From Sulfitobacter sp. W027 (GTDB lineage Bacteria > Pseudomonadota > Alphaproteobacteria > Rhodobacterales > Rhodobacteraceae), in assembly GCF_025143985.1 (NCBI RefSeq), contig NZ_CP083564.1:1799501-1863500 (forward strand): a DNA stretch of 64,000 bases. The letters are read 5' to 3'. Position 1 is the first letter of the stretch, and the number at the start of each line of letters is the position of its first letter. Both the position numbers and the translations under genes were made by a program. The notes under the pieces were generated by a model. The model made no database searches, was not told where the DNA came from, and saw only the letters and a program-made list of their open reading frames with translations. Below are positions 1 through 9,055 of this stretch, in pieces.

Positions 1-597
1 ATCGTCTCGGGCAATGTATCCCTTTACAATGAAACCGACGGCAAAGGCATCCTGCCCACCCCCACCATCGGTGCCGTGGGCCTGCTCGACACCGTCGATG
101 ACATCATCAGCAATCAACTGCGCGAAGGTCATGTCGCCCTTCTGATCGGAACCACGGGCAGCCACCTTGGCCAATCCGCTCTGCTCGCCGAAGCCTTTGG
201 CCGCACCGAGGGCGACGCGCCTCATGTCGACCTCGCGGCTGAACGCCGTCACGGTGAATTTATCCGCGCCCAGTCCAGCCAAATCTCCGCCTGCACCGAC
301 CTCGGAGATGGTGGTCTTGCCCTCGCCGCCTTCGAGCTGGCCGAGACCGCTGGCATCGGCGTCGAAATCGAAAGCGATGACACCGCGACGCTCTTCGGTG
401 AAGACCAAGCCCGCTACCTCGTCGCCTGCACCGCCGAGGCCGCCGAAACCCTGATCGCCGCTGGCAAGGACGCAAACGTTCCCGTCTCCCAAATCGGCGC
501 CTTCGGTGGCAACATGATCAGCTTCGGTGCGGCTTCCGCCCCGCTGTCCGATCTGCGCCAGACCTATCGGACCACTTTCGCCAAGGCCTTCGCTTAA
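1..597 (+). CDS. purL: Phosphoribosylformylglycinamidine synthase large subunit PurL, C-terminal part
   Basis: This is the last 198 residues of PurL, which makes FGAM from FGAR, glutamine-derived ammonia and ATP in purine synthesis. The frame is open at the left edge and ends with TAA at 595-597. The block [10 protein letters not shown] at fragment residues 3-12 is characteristic of the second AIRS-like half of PurL, and the rest fits the AIRS C-terminal fold. The N-terminal part lies outside the window. In many Alphaproteobacteria bolA and grxD directly follow purL; here that pair sits about 31 kb away, so the usual neighbourhood is broken. Confidence 0.95.
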   Translation: MVSGNVSLYNETDGKGILPTPTIGAVGLLDTVDDIISNQLREGHVALLIGTTGSHLGQSALLAEAFGRTEGDAPHVDLAAERRHGEFIRAQSSQISACTDLGDGGLALAAFELAETAGIGVEIESDDTATLFGEDQARYLVACTAEAAETLIAAGKDANVPVSQIGAFGGNMISFGAASAPLSDLRQTYRTTFAKAFA

Positions 598-808
598 AAC
601 TCTAGTTTTGGAGCGGCCCTTGCTTGAGAACAATGGGTCGCGCGCAGGGCGGCGGGGCAAGCGAAATCGCCGAGGGGCCCCTTCAGGGGATACGGCTATT
701 TCGCTTGAGCCGACGACAGGCGGGTGACAGGCCGGGATCAATCAAAGGTGGCTCTGAAACCTTCTGGTTTTGGAGAGGCCCGCAGCCCCACTTCGCTCAC
801 ATCATCGC

Positions 809-2068
809 CTAGAGGTCAGCGTTCAACCCCGCCATCATCCGCGCCTTTTCGCCCGGATCATCGGGGCGCGAGATCGCCTCGGCCAGGGCTTCCAAAGACG
901 CGATGGAATGCCCTGCGCGAAAACTGTCGACATGGGGCAGCATCGCGCGAATGCCCGCCGCCTTGGGCGCGAAGCCGTCCCAGCGGAGCAGCGGGTTCAG
1001 CCAAATTACCCGTCGTGCGGTGAGTTGCAGCCGCTGCATCTGACGCGCCAGTTCCGCCGGATCGTCCCGGTCCAGCCCGTCAGTGATCAACAAAACCACC
1101 GCCCCCTGCCCCATGACCCGCCGCGACCAATCTCGGTTGAACGCCGCTAGTGCTGCACCGATCCGAGTGCCGCCCTCCCAGTCCTGTGCCTGTGCGCCCG
1201 CCGCTGCCAGTGCTGCGTCCACGTCGCGGGTGGCGAGATGCCGGGTGATATTGGTCAGACGCGTGCCAAAGGTGAAACCATGCACCTGCGCCCAGCCAGC
1301 CCCCTTGCGATTGGCAACGGCATGCAGGAAATGCAGGATCACCCGACTGTATTGGCTCATCGAGCCCGAGATATCACAGAGCACCACAAGGTTCGGATAG
1401 CGCTCACGTGGCTTCATCCGGTAGAGCCGCTCCATCTCCCCCCCGCGCCGTAGCGCCGCTTTCATTGTACGTGCCACATCAATCCGCCCCTGCGCCGCCG
1501 CCATATTCCGCCGGCTGGGCATCGGCGGTACCGGAAGCGAGAGCTTGGCCAACATCCGCTTCGCCTGAGCCATCTCGGCAAGGTTCATCTGTTCGAAATC
1601 CAGCGTTCTGAGCCGTTCGCGCGCCGACATCGTGAGGCTCGCGTCCACCTCGATGAGCGTTTCCTCAAGCTCGGGCTGATCCTCGCGTTCCGGCGCTTCG
1701 GCGCCGTCCAGCAAGGCTTCCGCTGCGCGTTTCTCTGCCGGGGTCGCGGGGCGGTCCTCCTGCACACCGCGAATGGCGGGCAGCATCGCGGCCATCATAT
1801 GTTCCAGATACCGCGGATCGCGCCAGTAGAGCCGGAAGATCTGCGCAAAGACCCGCGCCTGTTCAGGGCGGCTCACAAAACAGGCGTGCAGCGTCCAATA
1901 GAAGTCGCGGCGGCTGGTGAAGCCAACGGCAGCCACCGCCTCCACCGCCTCCACCACGCGCCCCGGCCCGATCGACAATCCCGCCCGCCGCAGGGCACGG
2001 GCGAAATGGGTGATATTGCCCGCAAGCTTCGGATCGTCCGGCAAGATGAGGGGAAGCTGCTCAGCCAT
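809..2068 (-). CDS. CoxE-like VWA-domain protein
   Basis: This 419-residue protein is of the VWA CoxE type. A von Willebrand A fold lies in the C-terminal half with the metal-binding MIDAS motif DISGS at residues 232-236; the N-terminal half is helical with an acidic stretch near residues 105-145. In carbon monoxide dehydrogenase clusters CoxE works with the AAA ATPase CoxD to mature the molybdenum/copper active site. The start 5 bases after the stop of the upstream MoxR-type ATPase gene indicates one transcript and a joint chaperone role. MoxR/VWA pairs also serve other targets, and the only CoxL-like enzyme in the window lies 24 kb away, so the client is not proven. Confidence 0.9.
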   Translation of the reverse strand: MAEQLPLILPDDPKLAGNITHFARALRRAGLSIGPGRVVEAVEAVAAVGFTSRRDFYWTLHACFVSRPEQARVFAQIFRLYWRDPRYLEHMMAAMLPAIRGVQEDRPATPAEKRAAEALLDGAEAPEREDQPELEETLIEVDASLTMSARERLRTLDFEQMNLAEMAQAKRMLAKLSLPVPPMPSRRNMAAAQGRIDVARTMKAALRRGGEMERLYRMKPRERYPNLVVLCDISGSMSQYSRVILHFLHAVANRKGAGWAQVHGFTFGTRLTNITRHLATRDVDAALAAAGAQAQDWEGGTRIGAALAAFNRDWSRRVMGQGAVVLLITDGLDRDDPAELARQMQRLQLTARRVIWLNPLLRWDGFAPKAAGIRAMLPHVDSFRAGHSIASLEALAEAISRPDDPGEKARMMAGLNADL

Positions 2069-2073
2069 CCTGC

Positions 2074-2982
2074 TCAGGCAGGCACCAGCGAGGCGCGGGC
2101 CTGTTCCAGAATGCGCGCGGCCTCGGAGCCCTGCAGCTTGGCGATGTCGTCTTGGTATTTCAGCACCGCCCCCAGCGTATCAGCGATGACCTCGGGGCTC
2201 AGGGTCGTCACGTCCAAGGCCAACAAACATTTCGCCCAATCAATGGTTTCTGCCACGCCGGGCTTCTTGAACAGATCCTCGGTGCGCAATTGCTGAACAA
2301 AAGCCACAACCTCGCGGCTAAGCGCCTCCGCCGCCTCAGGCGCGCGGGCCAGCAGGATCGCCATCTCGCGTTCCACATCCGGATAATCAACCCAGTGGTA
2401 AAGGCACCGCCGCTTCAGCGCGTCATGCACTTCCCGCGTGCGATTTGAGGTGAGGATCACAATCGGCGGCTCCGGCGCACGGATCGTGCCAAGTTCGGGG
2501 ATCGTCACCTGAAAATCGCTCAGGGCTTCCAGCAGAAAGGCCTCGAACGGGGCGTCGGTGCGGTCCAACTCGTCGATGAGCAGCACCGGTGCGCCATTCT
2601 CATCCGGGCGCAGCGCCTGCAGAAGGGGGCGTTCGATCAGGTAGTCATCGCTGAACAATTCTTGGGTCAACGCACGCCGGTCCGCGCCGCCGCCCGCCTC
2701 TGCCGTACGGATCGCCACCATCTGAGCCGGAAAATTCCACTCATAAACCGCGCTAGAGGCATCGAGCCCTTCATAGCACTGCAACCGGATCAGCCGCCGC
2801 CCCAGCCCGGCGGCCAACGCCTTGGCGATCTCGGTCTTGCCGACACCTGCTTCGCCCTCCAAAAACAAGGGCCGCCCCAGTGTCAGGCTCAGGAAAACCA
2901 CAACCCCAAGCGCGCGATCGCAGACATAGCCCTCAGCGCTCAGCATCTTTTGGACCGCGTCGATGGTATCAATGTTTTTCAT
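2074..2982 (-). CDS. MoxR-family AAA+ ATPase (CoxD-like)
   Basis: This is a 302-residue MoxR-type AAA+ ATPase. Walker A is GEAGVGKT at residues 43-50 and Walker B is VLLIDELD at 133-140, followed by sensor and arginine-finger regions typical of the family. The start at 2982 gives the conserved opening MKNIDTIDAV; an in-frame extension of 40 residues upstream has no family resemblance and runs into the divergent promoter region. Such ATPases insert metals or remodel enzymes together with a VWA partner, here the CoxE-like gene 5 bases downstream. By family knowledge the CoxD role fits, but other MoxR clients are possible. Confidence 0.92.
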   Translation of the reverse strand: MKNIDTIDAVQKMLSAEGYVCDRALGVVVFLSLTLGRPLFLEGEAGVGKTEIAKALAAGLGRRLIRLQCYEGLDASSAVYEWNFPAQMVAIRTAEAGGGADRRALTQELFSDDYLIERPLLQALRPDENGAPVLLIDELDRTDAPFEAFLLEALSDFQVTIPELGTIRAPEPPIVILTSNRTREVHDALKRRCLYHWVDYPDVEREMAILLARAPEAAEALSREVVAFVQQLRTEDLFKKPGVAETIDWAKCLLALDVTTLSPEVIADTLGAVLKYQDDIAKLQGSEAARILEQARASLVPA

Positions 2983-3041
2983 GGCCCCAGTGGTGCATTC
3001 CCGCCCCGCCCCGTCAAGGGGTCTGACAAGGCTTGCGCAGA

Positions 3042-3070
3042 TTGACGTGATTTCACCGCGCTGCCATAGT
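3042..3070 (+). promoter_or_regulatory. Candidate sigma-70 promoter of the glycosyltransferase cluster
   Basis: TTGACG at 3042-3047 and CATAGT at 3065-3070 are separated by 17 bases, a good vegetative promoter layout. Transcription would begin near 3077, leaving a leader of about 95 bases before the first glycosyltransferase gene. The leader contains two copies of CCACCGGGG (3093-3118 region). It is the only promoter candidate I noticed before the coupled cluster. Confidence 0.5.
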
Positions 3071-3171
3071 CTTATCCAATAATTGACGGCCACCGGGGAC
3101 AACCACCGGGGCCACAGGGGCAGATATGGGACAGTGTACTATCATCGTGACCCGGCGCGGCGGGGTCTGAC

Positions 3172-4191
3172 ATGCGCACCACCGCTGTCACCTGCGTCAA
3201 GAACGAGGGCCCTTTTCTACTGGAATGGATCGCCTTTAATCGGGTGATCGGGGTCAGTGATTTTCTTTTCTACTCCAATGATTGCACTGATGGGACCGAC
3301 CGTCTGCTTGACGCGCTTGGCGCGCGGGGCATCGTCACCCATCTGCCGAACCCCGCGACCAATCGGAACTACCAGATGCAGGCGCTCAAGGATGCGCGGG
3401 GTCAGCCCGTCGTCACACGGGCCGATTGGGTCTGGGTCGCGGATGTGGATGAGTTTTTGAACATACATGTGGGCGACCACCGCCTGCCCGCGCTCATTGA
3501 GGCTTGCGGCAACCCGCAGGCGATTTCGGTCCACTTTCAATTCTTTGCCAATGGCGGGGTCGAGGAATTCGTCGATGCACCGATCATCGCGCAATTTACC
3601 CGCAGCCATAACCCCGACATCTGCTGTGCCGATACGGCGATAGAGGTCAAATCACTGGTCCGCCAAGATTTCCCGCTAGGCTACTACGGTGCGCACCGGC
3701 CTTTTCATGATGACGAAAAACACCAACCGCATTGGACCGATGGCGCAGGCCGACAGGTGCCCGCGCCCTTTCGCAGCGCTGCCAACAAACGCCGCATCCG
3801 CGCCTTTCCCGCCCGCGGCGCAAGGCGGTTTGCGACGTTGAACCACTACGCGCTACGCTCGCTTGACAGCTATCTGGTCAAGAATGATCGGGGCGATGTA
3901 AACCGCGAACACCGCGCTTTTGATGACACCTATTGGCGCGAGCGGAATGACACCGCTTGGGAAGATCGCTCAATCCTGCGCTACCTGCCCGCCCTGCATG
4001 CTGAAATGGAACATCTTAAATCCCTGCCCGGCATCGCGGCCCTTCATGCCGAAGCCGTTACCGCCCACCGTGCGCGCCGCGACGCGCTGCTGGCCGATCC
4101 GGCCTACCGCGCGATGCAGGCGCAACTGCGCAAAGCCAGCCTCTATTGCGCTGCCGAAGCAGATATCCGCGCCGAGATCGGGCTGACATGA
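3172..4191 (+). CDS. Glycosyltransferase family 2-like protein (PF13704 type), first paralog
   Basis: This 339-residue protein has a GT-A-like N-terminal domain. It carries the signatures shared by all three paralogs of this cluster: KNEGPFLLEW at residues 10-19, SNDCTDGTD at 35-43 and the metal/nucleotide-binding DVDEF at 91-95, then a HRP and NHYALRS region. No signal peptide or membrane segment is seen, so it should act at the cytoplasmic face. The donor and acceptor cannot be read from the sequence. The stop overlaps the next start as ATGA, so it is translationally coupled to the sulfotransferase gene. Related genes in marine Rhodobacterales lie in exopolysaccharide regions. Confidence 0.85.
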   Translation: MRTTAVTCVKNEGPFLLEWIAFNRVIGVSDFLFYSNDCTDGTDRLLDALGARGIVTHLPNPATNRNYQMQALKDARGQPVVTRADWVWVADVDEFLNIHVGDHRLPALIEACGNPQAISVHFQFFANGGVEEFVDAPIIAQFTRSHNPDICCADTAIEVKSLVRQDFPLGYYGAHRPFHDDEKHQPHWTDGAGRQVPAPFRSAANKRRIRAFPARGARRFATLNHYALRSLDSYLVKNDRGDVNREHRAFDDTYWRERNDTAWEDRSILRYLPALHAEMEHLKSLPGIAALHAEAVTAHRARRDALLADPAYRAMQAQLRKASLYCAAEADIRAEIGLT

Positions 4192-4814
4192 CGGGACCGC
4201 GCATCATCAATCTAGGCCTTCCCAAGACCGGCACAACCACGCTCACAGACGCGCTACGCCACGCCGGGCTCAAGGTTGCCGATTGGCGCATCCGCAAGGG
4301 GCAAAGCACCCTGCCCGAAATCACTGGAGAGCATGTCGGCCGGATCATCTATGCCGATTACTTTGCCAACGGCGACCCGCTCGCGCGATTGGGGGAGTTC
4401 GACGTGGTCAATGAAATGAGTGCCGTACGCCACGACCGCAGCCTCTGGCCGCAGACCGATTGGGGCCTCTTGAGCGCCATTCAAAGCCATCATCCCGAGG
4501 TTAAATTTCTCCTCTCATACCGCGATCCAGCAAAGACAGCCAACAGCATGATCCGCTGGAACAATCTGGGCCGCCATCGCCTGCCTCAGGCCGATGTACC
4601 GGGCTTGCCGCGGGGGTTTGGCCGCAGCGAAGCCGAGCTTGCCAAATGGGTCGAGGGGCATTTCACCTTTTGCCGTCGTGTCTTTGCCGGATGCGGCAAT
4701 TTTCTGGAATTCGACATTGAAGACCCCGGTGCGCGCGACAAGATCGCCGCCTACCTCGGCATCGACCTGCCATGGTGGGGCCAAAGCAACACTGGCAAGG
4801 TGGGGGCCGAGTGA
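4188..4814 (+). CDS. Sulfotransferase family protein
   Basis: This 208-residue protein has the 5-prime phosphosulfate-binding loop PKTGTT at residues 12-17 (in NLGLPKTGTTTLTDAL) and a likely 3-prime phosphate region, LLSYRDPAKTANSM, as in PAPS-dependent sulfotransferases. It should move sulfate from PAPS to a hydroxyl or amino group of a glycan or other acceptor. The ATG at 4188 overlaps the previous stop (ATGA), and its own stop overlaps the next start by one base (TGATG). Its place between two glycosyltransferase genes suggests that the product of the cluster is sulfated. The acceptor is unknown. Confidence 0.85.
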   Translation: MTGPRIINLGLPKTGTTTLTDALRHAGLKVADWRIRKGQSTLPEITGEHVGRIIYADYFANGDPLARLGEFDVVNEMSAVRHDRSLWPQTDWGLLSAIQSHHPEVKFLLSYRDPAKTANSMIRWNNLGRHRLPQADVPGLPRGFGRSEAELAKWVEGHFTFCRRVFAGCGNFLEFDIEDPGARDKIAAYLGIDLPWWGQSNTGKVGAE

Positions 4815-7165
4815 TGCGTCTCACCCTTTTCATCGGCCCGACCGAGAAAGCTGCCGCGCGATTGCGCAATATCCTGCAGCAGCAAAAGGACGCGCTTCTG
4901 AAAGAAGGAATTTTGGCCGCTGATTGGAACCATGTCCGCCTCTATGCCGCCTGCGCCGCGCCCGATGCGGTGGGGCTGCTACGCCATCGACGCGGACTCG
5001 ACAGTGCGTTGATCGGTGCCACGCTGCGCGATGAATTCCACGCGCTGATCCCCCGCGACTTGGCAGAGACCCGCGCCGATCATGTGGTGCTCAGCGCGGC
5101 GCAACTCGGCAATCTGCTGTCGCGGCCTGAAGAGCTTACCCGTCTGCGTGATCTGCTCAGCTCCAATTTCAACGATATCCGCATTATCGCCCATCTTGAA
5201 GAACAGGCTCGGCTTCTCACCGCGCACTATGCCTTTGCCGTGAGCGAAGGCCGCCGCCATCCGCTGACGCAGGAACTGGCCTTGGCCGCACAGGGCAACT
5301 GGTGGCAAGGCGCGCTTGAACCGACAGAGAATGCCCCTGATTTCGGCCTGTTCCCCGACGTGCAAAACGCGCCCTTCTGGCTGGATTATCACGCGCTTTA
5401 CACCCATTGGGCCGAGGAATTTGGCGCAGAGAACGTGCAGCTTCGCCCGCTCGATCTGCCGCATCTGCTGTCCAAAGAAGGCGGCCGTGAGGTGTCGGAC
5501 AGTCTCGGCCTCGCTCCCCTCGGTCCAGTGGACCCGGGCCGCGCGCTTGCCCCTATGCCTGCGCCATGGCTCACCCGAATGCGCGCGTTTAACGATGTAT
5601 TGATCCGCTATTTGCAGGCGCATGACCTGTCCTGCTCGCGCAGCACTTGGAGCCAGATGTTGCAAGCGCTGCAAATCGGCGGCGCACCGATCAAACCCGG
5701 CAACCTTGCCCCGATCTCTGACCATTTCGCCGATGACAACGCCGCACTGATCGCCCAATTCCCCGCGCTGGCCGAGGCGCTTACCCCCGATGCGCCGGAA
5801 CCTCTCTGGCGCGAAGCAGACCCCGAGCTCGGCTTTCGCGCCACACAGTACCTTGCCGCCTTCGCCCACCGCATCCGCACCACGGCGACCCCTCTGGCGC
5901 AAAAACGCGCGGAGGCTGACATGGCGCGGCAGTCGGCCCGCAAGTTCGAGGCGATGCTATCGGACCCCGTAGCGTCGGAAGCTGACCGCGAGGCCAATGC
6001 CCACCTCTTGAACCGGGTGAAGGTCAACCATGAGATGATCCTTAGCAGCCCCTTCCGCCCGCACAACCGCGCAGCCCCCGAGGGCGAGGATCAGCCCGCG
6101 CCTGCCTATACCACTGTCGCACCGCGCCAATTGCCCCCCGGCAGCAGCGGCAATGTCATCGTCGGCTGTATGAAAAACGAGGCCCCCTATATCCTTGAGT
6201 GGGTTGCCTATCACCGTGCAGTGGGCTTTGATAATTTCCTGATCTACACTAATGACTGCACCGACGGCACCGATGCCGTGTTGGGGCGGTTGCAAGAGAT
6301 GGGCATCCTGCAACACCGCAATAATGACGACTGGAAGGGCAACTCCCCCCAGCAGCATGCGCTGAACCAAGCGCTGAAAGAGCCGCTGATCCGCGACGCG
6401 GACTGGATCGCGCATATCGACGTGGATGAATTCGTGAACATCCGCACCGGCAATGGCCGACTTCAGGATTTCTTCGCCGCCGCGCCGGACGCCACCAATG
6501 TCGCTATGACATGGCGGCTCTTTGGCCATAACGGGGTGACCGCACTTTCAGAGGCCCCGGTGATCGGCCAATTCGACCACTGCGCGCCCAGCTTCTGCCC
6601 AAAGCCCCATACCGCATGGGGGTTCAAAACGATGTTCCGCAACATCGGCGCCTATGAAAAACTCTCCTGCCACCGGCCCAACAAGCTGAACGATGCGCGG
6701 GCTGAGGGGGTCAAATGGGTCAACGGCGCGGGCCGCGACATGACGCGCGACGCGCTGCGCAATGGATGGCGTTCTTCCAAAAGCAACATCGGATACGACC
6801 TGCTGCAACTGAACCATTACGCGCTACGCTCAGCCGCTTCCTTCCTTGTCAAACGCCAACGCGGGCGCGCGCTGCATGTCGACCGTTCCATCGGTATCAA
6901 TTACTGGATCCGCATGGATTGGAACGACCACCGCGATGTCTCAATCCAGCGCAACCTACCGCGCCTCCGCGCCGAGATGGACCGGCTGCTGGCAGACGAA
7001 CAACTGCGCACACATCACCAAGCGGGCCTTGCTTGGCATAGCGCCAAGGCAGAAGAACTGCACCAGATACCAGAGTTCCGCGATCTCTACCGCCAAGCGC
7101 TTAACACCAAGTTAAGCGCAACCGAGCGGGTCGCCTATGCTCTCGCCCTCGACATGGAAAGCTGA
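4814..7165 (+). CDS. Two-domain protein: degenerate sulfotransferase-like N-terminus fused to a PF13704-type glycosyltransferase
   Basis: The protein has 783 residues. Residues about 1-280 look like a sulfotransferase of the type common in Rhodobacterales (opening LTLFIGP, then a HVVLSAAQL strand, an AHLEEQARLLTAHY segment, and YHALYTHWAEEFGAENV), but the PKTGTT-type phosphosulfate loop is replaced by PTEKAA, so PAPS binding is doubtful. A helical linker (about 360-430) leads to a glycosyltransferase domain from about 445 with KNEAPYILEW, TNDCTDGTD, DVDEF (about 536-540) and NHYALRS. The start at 4814 overlaps the preceding stop. Fusion and tight coupling imply that the dead domain positions the acceptor or partner protein; that part is inference. 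Confidence 0.8.
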   Translation: MRLTLFIGPTEKAAARLRNILQQQKDALLKEGILAADWNHVRLYAACAAPDAVGLLRHRRGLDSALIGATLRDEFHALIPRDLAETRADHVVLSAAQLGNLLSRPEELTRLRDLLSSNFNDIRIIAHLEEQARLLTAHYAFAVSEGRRHPLTQELALAAQGNWWQGALEPTENAPDFGLFPDVQNAPFWLDYHALYTHWAEEFGAENVQLRPLDLPHLLSKEGGREVSDSLGLAPLGPVDPGRALAPMPAPWLTRMRAFNDVLIRYLQAHDLSCSRSTWSQMLQALQIGGAPIKPGNLAPISDHFADDNAALIAQFPALAEALTPDAPEPLWREADPELGFRATQYLAAFAHRIRTTATPLAQKRAEADMARQSARKFEAMLSDPVASEADREANAHLLNRVKVNHEMILSSPFRPHNRAAPEGEDQPAPAYTTVAPRQLPPGSSGNVIVGCMKNEAPYILEWVAYHRAVGFDNFLIYTNDCTDGTDAVLGRLQEMGILQHRNNDDWKGNSPQQHALNQALKEPLIRDADWIAHIDVDEFVNIRTGNGRLQDFFAAAPDATNVAMTWRLFGHNGVTALSEAPVIGQFDHCAPSFCPKPHTAWGFKTMFRNIGAYEKLSCHRPNKLNDARAEGVKWVNGAGRDMTRDALRNGWRSSKSNIGYDLLQLNHYALRSAASFLVKRQRGRALHVDRSIGINYWIRMDWNDHRDVSIQRNLPRLRAEMDRLLADEQLRTHHQAGLAWHSAKAEELHQIPEFRDLYRQALNTKLSATERVAYALALDMES

Positions 7166-7168
7166 CCC

Positions 7169-7858
7169 GTGACCGACACCCCGACCGAGCCGAGTTTCAT
7201 CCACTCCCGCGGCATGAAGTTCCCCGATGATCCCGCGATCCTGCGCGGGCGGGTCCGCAAACTGCTGCGCCAAAACGCCTATGAGGCAAAGGAAAGCGAA
7301 GCCGCGCTGCGTGTGGTCCGCGAGGGTGACCGGGTAATCGAACTGGGCGGCGGGGTTGGCTATATGTCGACACTGGTGGCCAGCAAACGCCAAGTCGCCT
7401 CGGTTCATTCCTTTGAAGCGAACCCCAACCTCATCCCCTTCATCCGCCGGGTCCACGCGGCCAATGGGTTGAGCAATGCCCATATCACCAATGCCATCCT
7501 AGGCCCCGCGCCCGGCAAGGTCGACTTCCACGTGCGCGAACAGATTCTGTCGTCTTCGATGACCCGCTTCGACGGCGAAGCACCGCCCGAGACTCACCAG
7601 ATCGATGTGTTGGATGCCGAAAAGGTCTTTGCCGATCTCACCCCCACCGTGTTGATCTGCGACATAGAAGGTGCCGAGGTTGACCTGATCCCGGCCCTGC
7701 CCCTCAATAATCTCCGCGCCGCCATTATTGAACTGCATCCGCAGTGGATTGGCCCCGCGGGGGTTAATAAGGTGTTCAGCGCCTTCATGCAGGCCGGAAT
7801 GGCCTATTACCACCGCGGTTCGCATAACAAAGTCGTGGCCTTCCGCCGTGAGTGGTAA
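7169..7858 (+). CDS. FkbM-family methyltransferase
   Basis: This 229-residue protein is a SAM-dependent methyltransferase of the FkbM type. Motif I is VIELGGGVGYMS at residues 56-67, followed by VHSFEANPNL (acidic end of strand beta-2) and a CDIEGAEVDL segment typical of the family. It starts with GTG at 7169, three bases after the upstream stop. FkbM enzymes usually O-methylate sugars or polyketide hydroxyls, so in this setting a methyl cap on a glycan is the natural guess. Its 3-prime end overlaps the next GTG start by 11 bases, so all five genes from 3172 are probably co-translated. Confidence 0.9.
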   Translation: MTDTPTEPSFIHSRGMKFPDDPAILRGRVRKLLRQNAYEAKESEAALRVVREGDRVIELGGGVGYMSTLVASKRQVASVHSFEANPNLIPFIRRVHAANGLSNAHITNAILGPAPGKVDFHVREQILSSSMTRFDGEAPPETHQIDVLDAEKVFADLTPTVLICDIEGAEVDLIPALPLNNLRAAIIELHPQWIGPAGVNKVFSAFMQAGMAYYHRGSHNKVVAFRREW

Positions 7859-8912
7859 GATCTCTCACCTCGCGATCCTTTGCGTCCGCAACGAGGGTGC
7901 ATTCTTGCTGGAATGGCTGGCGCATCACCGCGCCATCGGTTTCGACCATGTGCTGGTCTTTTCCAACGATTGCGACGACGGCACGGATGCGATGCTCGAC
8001 CGGTTGCAAGAGCTTGGCGGCGTGACCCACATCCGCAACGACGGCCCCTATGAGAATGGCGGCATTCAGTTCACCGCGCTGAAGGCCGCGGCCGACTTGG
8101 AGCTTGTGCAGCAGGCCGATTGGATCCTGCCGCTTGACGTCGATGAATTCGTCAACATCCACTGCGGGGATCACAGCCTCGCCGCGCTGCACGCCGCCCT
8201 GCCCGAGGCCACAGCGATCACCCTCACATGGCGGCTTTTTGGCAGTGCGGATCAGGTCCGATACGAAGACCGCCCGGTGACCGAGGCCTTTACCCGCTGC
8301 GCGCCAGCGGTGATGCATTGGCCGTGGCGGGCGGCGATGTTCAAGACGCTTTACCGCAACGATGGCACCTATGCGCAGCCCGGCGTGCACCGTCCCCGCG
8401 GCCCCAACCCTAAGCAGTTGGGCCGAGCCCGCTGGTTCGACAGCCATGGCCGCCCCCTGCCCGATCTGTTCAAGACGCGCCGCATATTTTCGACCTATGG
8501 GCGGCAGAATTATGGGCTCGCGCAGATTAACCACTACCCTTTGGGCGCCATGGAGTCCTATGTGCTCAAGGCCGATCGGGGCCGCGCGGTGCATAGCGAT
8601 CAGATGCTCGGGTTGGACTATTGGGTAGAGCGGAATTTCAACATCGAGACCGACACTTCAATCAACGCCACCGCCCCGGCGCGCGACCAAGAACTCGCCA
8701 CCCTTAAGGCCGATCCTACCCTCGCCACGCTGCACGAGGCCGCCGTCGAATGGCGTCGCGCCCGTTTCGACGCCCTTATGCAACAAGACCCCTTCCGCGC
8801 CCTATTCGGGCGCCTGCTTATGGCTCCGCCAAGCCGCCCGGTCACCGCGAAAGCCGCAGGTTTCATGGTCAAATTCGCAAGGCGCGACCGAGAGCGCAAA
8901 AGCCAGCAGTAA
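7848..8912 (+). CDS. Glycosyltransferase family 2-like protein (PF13704 type), third paralog
   Basis: This 354-residue protein begins with GTG at 7848, inside the FkbM gene; this gives VSGKISHLAILCVRNEG, aligned with the start of the first paralog. A longer upstream frame encodes no family sequence. Shared signatures are RNEGAFLLEW, SNDCDDGTD (39-47), DVDEF (97-101), a VHRPRG segment and INHYPLG. Only about 20 residues precede the catalytic domain and no membrane segment is visible. It closes the coupled cluster; the next gene begins 143 bases later, after an AT-richer spacer. Donor and acceptor are unknown. Confidence 0.85.
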   Translation: MSGKISHLAILCVRNEGAFLLEWLAHHRAIGFDHVLVFSNDCDDGTDAMLDRLQELGGVTHIRNDGPYENGGIQFTALKAAADLELVQQADWILPLDVDEFVNIHCGDHSLAALHAALPEATAITLTWRLFGSADQVRYEDRPVTEAFTRCAPAVMHWPWRAAMFKTLYRNDGTYAQPGVHRPRGPNPKQLGRARWFDSHGRPLPDLFKTRRIFSTYGRQNYGLAQINHYPLGAMESYVLKADRGRAVHSDQMLGLDYWVERNFNIETDTSINATAPARDQELATLKADPTLATLHEAAVEWRRARFDALMQQDPFRALFGRLLMAPPSRPVTAKAAGFMVKFARRDRERKSQQ

Positions 8913-9055
8913 TCCGCTTGTCGCCGCACCGCCCGCGGAGAACCGTCACATTCTCTTCAAATTCTCACGGTTTCTCCCCATTTTTGCCCTATTATCCGGC
9001 TAGACAAAGCTGAAATGGCGGATCTGCCCCGCCGTGCCATGCCCGAGGATCCCTG

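Noticed and set aside
4979..5902. 307-codon open frame antisense to the fused glycosyltransferase
   Set aside because: It is a shadow of the biased codon use; no start signal or homology pattern.
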